Assembly (NCBI GenBank): GCA_902767025.1
Contig: CACXFZ010000240.1
Location: 1 to 17,186, forward strand
Origin: an uncultured Coriobacteriaceae bacterium
GTDB lineage: Bacteria; Actinomycetota; Coriobacteriia; Coriobacteriales; Eggerthellaceae
Length of the DNA: 17,186 nucleotides
Direction: 5' to 3'
This document shows, one piece after another, positions 13,339-17,186 of this stretch. The position numbers and the translations under genes were made by a program. The notes under the pieces are model-generated. The model was not told the origin of the DNA, made no database searches, and worked only from the letters and a program-made list of their open reading frames with translations. The stretch's first letter is position 1; each line of letters begins with the position of its first letter.

Positions 13339-15561
13339 ATGACTTCCAAAGGCAACAACAAGGCTCCTCGTCGGAGGAAATCAGTGTTCATGCAAAACCG
13401 CGAGCTGTCGTGGCTTGATTTCAACAAGCGCGTGCTCGACCAGGGCGCCTCGCGCAAGGTGCCGCTGCTCGAGCGCCTGCAGTTCGTGAGCATCTTCTCG
13501 AGCAACCTGCACGAGTTCTTCCGCGTGCGCGTGGGCAGCTTGACCGACCTGGCGCTGCTGAAGAAGGACCTGCTCGACACCAAGTCGAACATGACCCCCA
13601 CCGAGCAGCTCGACGCCGTGTACGCGCGCTGCCACGAGCTCTACCCCGAGCAGGAGGCGATCTACGAGGAAATCGAGCGCCGTCTTGCCAAGGCAGGCGT
13701 GACCCGCCGCACGTTCGACACGCTCACCGACGAGCAGCGCTCGTTTTTGGACACCTACATCCAAGACGAGGTGCTCCCGTTCCTGAGCCCGCAGGTGGTC
13801 AACCCGCGCCATCCGTTCCCGCATCTGGAAAACGGCGCCATCTACATCATCGTCCGCCTGATCGAGACCGTGGACAAGCACAAGGGCATGTCGCGGGCCG
13901 AGCGCGAGATGCGCAAGGAAATCCGCCGCGTGGCGAAGAATTTGGGGGCCGACGGCGTCACGCTGGGCATCGTGCCCCTTCCCCATCAGATCAACCGGCT
14001 GATCAAGCTTCCCGGCCGCGGGTTCAACTACATCCTGCTGGAAGATGCCCTGGAAGCCTACGTGCGCGACGTGTACTCGATGTACGAAGTGAAGCACACC
14101 AACATCATCTGCGTCACGCGCAACGCCGACCTCGACGTGCACGAGGGCGCCGACGAGTCGGACAACGATTACCGCGATTATATGAAGAAGATCCTGAAGA
14201 AGCGTGCGCGCCTGGCGGCCGTGAGGCTGGAATCGAAGCACAAGCTCTCCGAGACGGTGAGCGAGTTCCTGCTGAAGAGGCTGAACCTGGAAGAGCACCA
14301 GGCGTACTGGACGAGCGTGCCCTTCGACATGGGCTATGCCTTCGCGCTGCCTTCGATGCTCGACAAGAAGACCCGCAACAAGCTGGTCAGCGAGCCGTTC
14401 GACCCCGCGTGGCCTTCCTGTTTCGACCGCGAGGAGCGCATCATCGACCAGGTGCAGAAGCGCGACGTGCTGCTTTCCTACCCTTACGAGAGCATGGACC
14501 CGTTCGTGCAGATGCTGCAGGAAGCGGCGGAAGACCCGCGCGTGGCATCGATCAAGATCACCCTCTACCGCCTGGCCAGCCAGTCGCGTTTGGCCGAGGC
14601 GCTGATCCGCGCAGCCGAAAACGGCAAGGAAGTGCATGCGCTGTTCGAGCTGCGCGCGCGCTTCGACGAGAGCAACAACATCGAATGGTCGCAGCGCTTC
14701 GAGGAGGCGGGCGCCAAGGTCGAATACGGCTTCGCCGACTGCAAGGTGCACAGCAAGCTGTGCTGCATCACGCTCGCGACCGACAAGGGCACGCAGTACA
14801 TCACGCAGCTGGGCACCGGCAACTACAACGAGAAGACCGCCAAGCTCTACACCGACTTCAGCTTCATCACCACCGACAAGCACATCGGCAAGGAAGCCAT
14901 GCGCTTCTTCCACAACATGGGCCTGGAAAACATCTCGCGCGAGTACTCGCACTTCTGGGTGGCGCCGCTGCAGATCAAGGAAAACGTGCTGAACCTGATC
15001 GACGAGCAGATCGCGCTGGCGAAGAACGGCAAGCCGTGCGGGCTGTTCTTCAAGACGAATTCGGTGACCGACCGCGACGTCATCCTGAAGATCGAGGAGG
15101 CGTCCCGCGCCGGCGTGCCCACGACGATGCTGGTGCGCGGCATCTGCTGCATCCTGCCGGGCGTTGCCGGCCACACGAAGAACCTGCGCGTGTTCTCGAT
15201 CGTCGGGCGCCTGCTCGAGCACAGCCGCATCTTCGGCTTCGGCCCGCACGACGACATGCGCATCTACCTGTCGAGCGCCGACCTGATGACGCGCAACATG
15301 GACAAGCGCATCGAGATCGCCTGGCCCGTCGAAGACGAGCATGCGCGCAAGCAGGTCATCCACTACATCGACACCTGCCTTGCCGACACGGTGAAGCTGC
15401 GCGAGCTCAAGAGCAGCGGCCGCTACACCATCCCGATGTCGCAATCGCGTGGCAAACACCGAGCCGAGCCGTTCAACGCCCAGGAGCACCTGATCGCCGA
15501 GGCGGCGCACAAAGAGCCCAAGGGCAAATCGCATTCGATATCCAAGGGCAAGAAGAAGTAA
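13339..15561 (+). CDS. ppk1: Polyphosphate kinase 1
   Basis: This 740-residue enzyme reversibly makes inorganic polyphosphate from ATP at the membrane. The N-terminal signature is NRELSWLDFNKRVL (20-33), with the SSNLHEFFRVRVG segment (54-66). The two phospholipase-D-like catalytic domains follow, with the phosphorylated-His candidate H471 in KVHSKL and the second conserved His, H628, in LLEHSRIF. ITLYRLA (407-413), QLGTGNYNEKTA (490-501) and YLSSADLMTRNMDKR (643-657) are also typical. The C-terminus is Lys-rich. ATG 13339 has AAAGGA upstream. Alternative starts are GTG 13384, with GGAGG at 13373-13377, or ATG 13390; these would give MQNREL-like ends closer to common PPK1 proteins. It is divergent from ppk2 and followed by a strong terminator. 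Confidence 0.96.
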   Translation: MTSKGNNKAPRRRKSVFMQNRELSWLDFNKRVLDQGASRKVPLLERLQFVSIFSSNLHEFFRVRVGSLTDLALLKKDLLDTKSNMTPTEQLDAVYARCHELYPEQEAIYEEIERRLAKAGVTRRTFDTLTDEQRSFLDTYIQDEVLPFLSPQVVNPRHPFPHLENGAIYIIVRLIETVDKHKGMSRAEREMRKEIRRVAKNLGADGVTLGIVPLPHQINRLIKLPGRGFNYILLEDALEAYVRDVYSMYEVKHTNIICVTRNADLDVHEGADESDNDYRDYMKKILKKRARLAAVRLESKHKLSETVSEFLLKRLNLEEHQAYWTSVPFDMGYAFALPSMLDKKTRNKLVSEPFDPAWPSCFDREERIIDQVQKRDVLLSYPYESMDPFVQMLQEAAEDPRVASIKITLYRLASQSRLAEALIRAAENGKEVHALFELRARFDESNNIEWSQRFEEAGAKVEYGFADCKVHSKLCCITLATDKGTQYITQLGTGNYNEKTAKLYTDFSFITTDKHIGKEAMRFFHNMGLENISREYSHFWVAPLQIKENVLNLIDEQIALAKNGKPCGLFFKTNSVTDRDVILKIEEASRAGVPTTMLVRGICCILPGVAGHTKNLRVFSIVGRLLEHSRIFGFGPHDDMRIYLSSADLMTRNMDKRIEIAWPVEDEHARKQVIHYIDTCLADTVKLRELKSSGRYTIPMSQSRGKHRAEPFNAQEHLIAEAAHKEPKGKSHSISKGKKK

Positions 15562-15564
15562 GAG

Positions 15565-15592
15565 AAAACCCCCTGCCACGGCAGGGGGTTTT
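15565..15592. terminator. Bidirectional rho-independent terminator between ppk1 and asd
   Basis: AAAACCCCCTGC (15565-15576) pairs with GCAGGGGGTTTT (15581-15592) around the tetraloop CACG. The A run and T run on the two sides give a U tract on both strands. It sits three bases after ppk1 and 43 bases after asd, so it can stop both convergent transcripts. Confidence 0.95.
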
Positions 15593-15635
15593 AGTTTGAG
15601 CTGGGCACTCGTGCCGCAGGTGCGGCGGCAGGTTC

Positions 15636-16655
15636 CTACACGAGCAGCTTGGCGATCTGCACGGCGTTGAGCGCAGCACCCTTGCGGATCTGGTCCATGA
15701 CCAGCCAGAACGCCAGCCCGTGCTCCACCGAAGCGTCGACGCGCACGCGGCCGACGTGCACCGGGTCGGAGCCGGCCAGCACGCCGGGCATCGGGTACAC
15801 ATGGTTCTCGGGATCGTCGACGACCTCCACGAACGGCGCAGCCTCCCAGGCGGCATAGGCCTGCTCGACGGTGATGGGGGCGGCGAACTCCACGTTGAGC
15901 GATTCGCCATGGCAGCGCATCGCGGGAACGCGCACGCACGTGGCGCTGATCTTCATGTCGGAGTTGTGCATGATCTTGCGCGTTTCGGCGACCATCTTCC
16001 ACTCTTCCTTGGTGGAGCCGTCGTCGAGCATCACGTCGATGCGCGGGATGCAGTTGAACGCCAGCGGATGGGCGAAGTAGTTGGCCTCCATGGACTCGCC
16101 GGCCAGAAACGCCCGGCTCTGCTCCTGCAGCTCGAGCATCGCAGGGTACCCGGCGCCGCTGGCAGCCTGATAGGTGGACACGACGATGCGCTTGATGGGG
16201 GCGATGTCGGCAAGCGGCTTGCACGCGACCACCATCTCGATGGTCGAGCAGTTGGGGTTCGCGATGACGCCCTTGTGCCACTTCACGTCTTCGGGATTCA
16301 CCTCGGGCACCACCAGGGGCACGTCGTCGTCCATGCGAAACGCGCTCGAGTTGTCGATCATCACGGCACCGGCGTCGACCACGGCCTGGCGCAGCTGCTT
16401 GGACACGTCGCTGCCGGCCGAGAACAACGCGATGTCCACGCCCTCGAAGCTGGCCGGGGTCATCTCCTGGACCGTGAGCTCGCCAGCGGGAACGTCGCCG
16501 CAGCCGTCGAACGCGATGGCCTTGCCCGCAGAGCGCGCACTGGCCAGAGGACGGACTTCGGATGCAGGAAAGTCGAGGTCGTGCAGGACCTTCATGAATT
16601 CCTGGCCGACCGCGCCAGTTGCTCCGCACACGGCCACAACGGGATGACTGTTCAT
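15636..16655 (-). CDS. asd: Aspartate-semialdehyde dehydrogenase
   Basis: This 339-residue protein reduces aspartyl phosphate to aspartate semialdehyde with NADPH, the branch enzyme for lysine, diaminopimelate, threonine and methionine. The Rossmann motif GATGAVG is at 11-17. Other conserved parts are DNSSAFRM (101-108), the catalytic Cys136 in NPNCSTIEMV (133-142), the glycine-containing STYQAASGAG segment (160-169) and the catalytic His249 in RVPAMRCHGESLNVEF (242-257). The length is typical. RCHGES replaces the commoner GHSES spacing, but the His is kept. AAAGGGA nine bases upstream supports the start. It is a single gene, convergent with ppk1 and preceded by a repeat-bearing gap. Confidence 0.96.
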   Translation of the reverse strand: MNSHPVVAVCGATGAVGQEFMKVLHDLDFPASEVRPLASARSAGKAIAFDGCGDVPAGELTVQEMTPASFEGVDIALFSAGSDVSKQLRQAVVDAGAVMIDNSSAFRMDDDVPLVVPEVNPEDVKWHKGVIANPNCSTIEMVVACKPLADIAPIKRIVVSTYQAASGAGYPAMLELQEQSRAFLAGESMEANYFAHPLAFNCIPRIDVMLDDGSTKEEWKMVAETRKIMHNSDMKISATCVRVPAMRCHGESLNVEFAAPITVEQAYAAWEAAPFVEVVDDPENHVYPMPGVLAGSDPVHVGRVRVDASVEHGLAFWLVMDQIRKGAALNAVQIAKLLV

Positions 16656-16691
16656 GTGATTCCCTTTCTCTTCTCATGAATGCATCCACGT

Positions 16692-16720
16692 ATCTTAGCG
16701 CAGCAAACCAAGGCTGGCAC
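16692..16720 (-). promoter_or_regulatory. Promoter candidate for asd
   Basis: On the minus strand GTGCCA (at 16715-16720) is a -35 candidate, 17 bases from TAAGAT (at 16692-16697), each matching four of six consensus bases. It would give a leader of about 30 bases. No lysine riboswitch-like structure fits in this short space. Confidence 0.4.
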
Positions 16721-16780
16721 CCCATCTTCCGCCAAAGGCTCAGGTTGAAGGAACCAACGACCCACCCCACCGCGCTCACG

Positions 16781-16935
16781 GGTTCCGCCAGGCCGCACAC
16801 CAGGTCGACCATGCCTGCAGCCGAGCCCCACTCGCAGGTTCCGCCAGGCACGAAGAGCCCCAGCGGCGAGCGCAGCGATGCCGCGAACAGGTCCAGCAAA
16901 CCCGCAACCGAGCCCCACTCGCAGGTTCCGCCAGG
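16781..16935. repeat. Direct repeat array with GGTTCCGCCAGG core
   Basis: The core GGTTCCGCCAGG occurs at 16781-16792, 16837-16848 and 16924-16935. The last two copies share a perfect 28-base identity (16821-16848 and 16908-16935), beginning CCGAGCCCCACTCGCAGG. With the preceding GCA plus one variable base, it becomes 32 bases with one mismatch. AGGTC also recurs between copies (16802-16806, 16889-16893 and after the third copy). Spacing is 56 and then 87 bases, so this is not a regular array such as a CRISPR. Confidence 0.85.
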
Positions 16936-17014
16936 AGGCGCGGCCAGCGAAGCGAAGCCGCGCCGCAGGTCGAGGGGAGCCGCCGGGCACAGTGCGCTCA
17001 CGAGAATCCCGGCC

Positions 17015-17136
17015 CGTTCTGCCATGAAAACGCACGGTATGCACGCGTTCCGCCGTTTCGCCACGTGCATACCGTGCGTTTTTGCGCCACTCGGGCCCCA
17101 AGCGGCGTGCACAGCGTGCGTTTTCATGGCAGAACG
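17015..17136. repeat. Nested three-copy inverted repeat
   Basis: Copy A (17015-17045) and copy C (17106-17136, reversed) are inverted repeats matching at 29 of 31 bases. Copy B (17064-17082, reversed) matches the inner 19 bases of A exactly: AAAACGCACGGTATGCACG. A and B can form a perfect 19-bp hairpin around an 18-base loop, followed by T (a five-T run in all). A and C can form an alternative 31-bp stem enclosing B. This looks like an intergenic repeat element. Confidence 0.85.
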
Positions 17137-17186
17137 CCCCGGATTTCCCATTGCCCATCACGGAGCCGCGGCAGCCCCCCGCGCAT

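Larger units (their letters stand above)
16656..17186. other. Gene-free region upstream of asd, holding two repeat families
   Basis: About 530 bases with no credible gene. Open frames exist on the minus strand, but they run through repeats in more than one frame, lack a good ribosome site and have no protein family signal. From asd outward the region holds the asd promoter candidate, three degenerate copies of a direct repeat (16781-16935) and a three-copy inverted repeat cluster (17015-17136). The next gene beyond the window edge is not visible. Confidence 0.65.

Noticed and set aside
16656..16720. Lysine riboswitch in front of asd
   Set aside because: The leader predicted from the promoter candidate is only about 30 bases, far too short for the aptamer, and no such structure is visible.
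16781..16935. CRISPR array
   Set aside because: There are only three copies, uneven spacing of 56 and 87 bases, and degenerate flanks; no cas gene is present.
13381..17151. 1256-codon minus-strand open frame
   Set aside because: It runs antisense through ppk1 and out of frame through asd, both with intact catalytic residues, and through the repeat region.
16652..17161. Possible minus-strand gene upstream of asd
   Set aside because: It consists of translated repeats, overlaps the asd start, has no good ribosome site, and repeat offsets are not all multiples of three.

Overview
The window is high-GC bacterial DNA with tightly packed genes, strong Shine-Dalgarno sites and compact intergenic gaps. 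Gene content (class B sortase, tandem-domain PPK2 with PPK1, an FHA/zinc-ribbon gene group, a stand-alone IMP cyclohydrolase) fits a Gram-positive actinobacterium, most plausibly Coriobacteriia/Eggerthellaceae. That placement is inference from style and content, not from a search.

Layout. (a) 1-1805, minus: an MprF-like membrane protein, cut by the window start. (b) 1949-4525, minus: a probable three-gene operon read as FxLYD-like membrane-anchored protein, zinc-ribbon four-helix membrane protein, then a triple zinc-ribbon scaffold. (c) 4690-6592, plus, divergent from (b): an FHA-domain protein and a membrane J-domain protein, ending at a strong hairpin. A 12-bp palindrome lies exactly midway between the two divergent starts of (b) and (c). 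(d) 6673-11370, minus: purine biosynthesis genes read as small membrane protein, class B sortase, purM, purN, an xdhC-like gene, then a stand-alone PurH N-terminal domain. (e) 11542-15561: divergent polyphosphate genes, a two-domain PPK2 (minus) and PPK1 (plus), the latter ending at a textbook bidirectional terminator. (f) 15636-16655, minus: aspartate-semialdehyde dehydrogenase. (g) 16656-17186: no credible gene, but two families of short repeats.

How they work together. purM, purN and purH supply three steps of de novo IMP synthesis, but the AICAR transformylase half of PurH is absent here and must be elsewhere. PPK1 would make polyphosphate and PPK2 would spend it to phosphorylate nucleotides. 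Block (b)+(c) looks like an uncharacterised phosphothreonine/zinc-ribbon/chaperone module: one protein has three spaced acidic-Thr-aliphatic motifs and its neighbour has an FHA domain. This is the best candidate for an undescribed system in the window, and its function is unknown.
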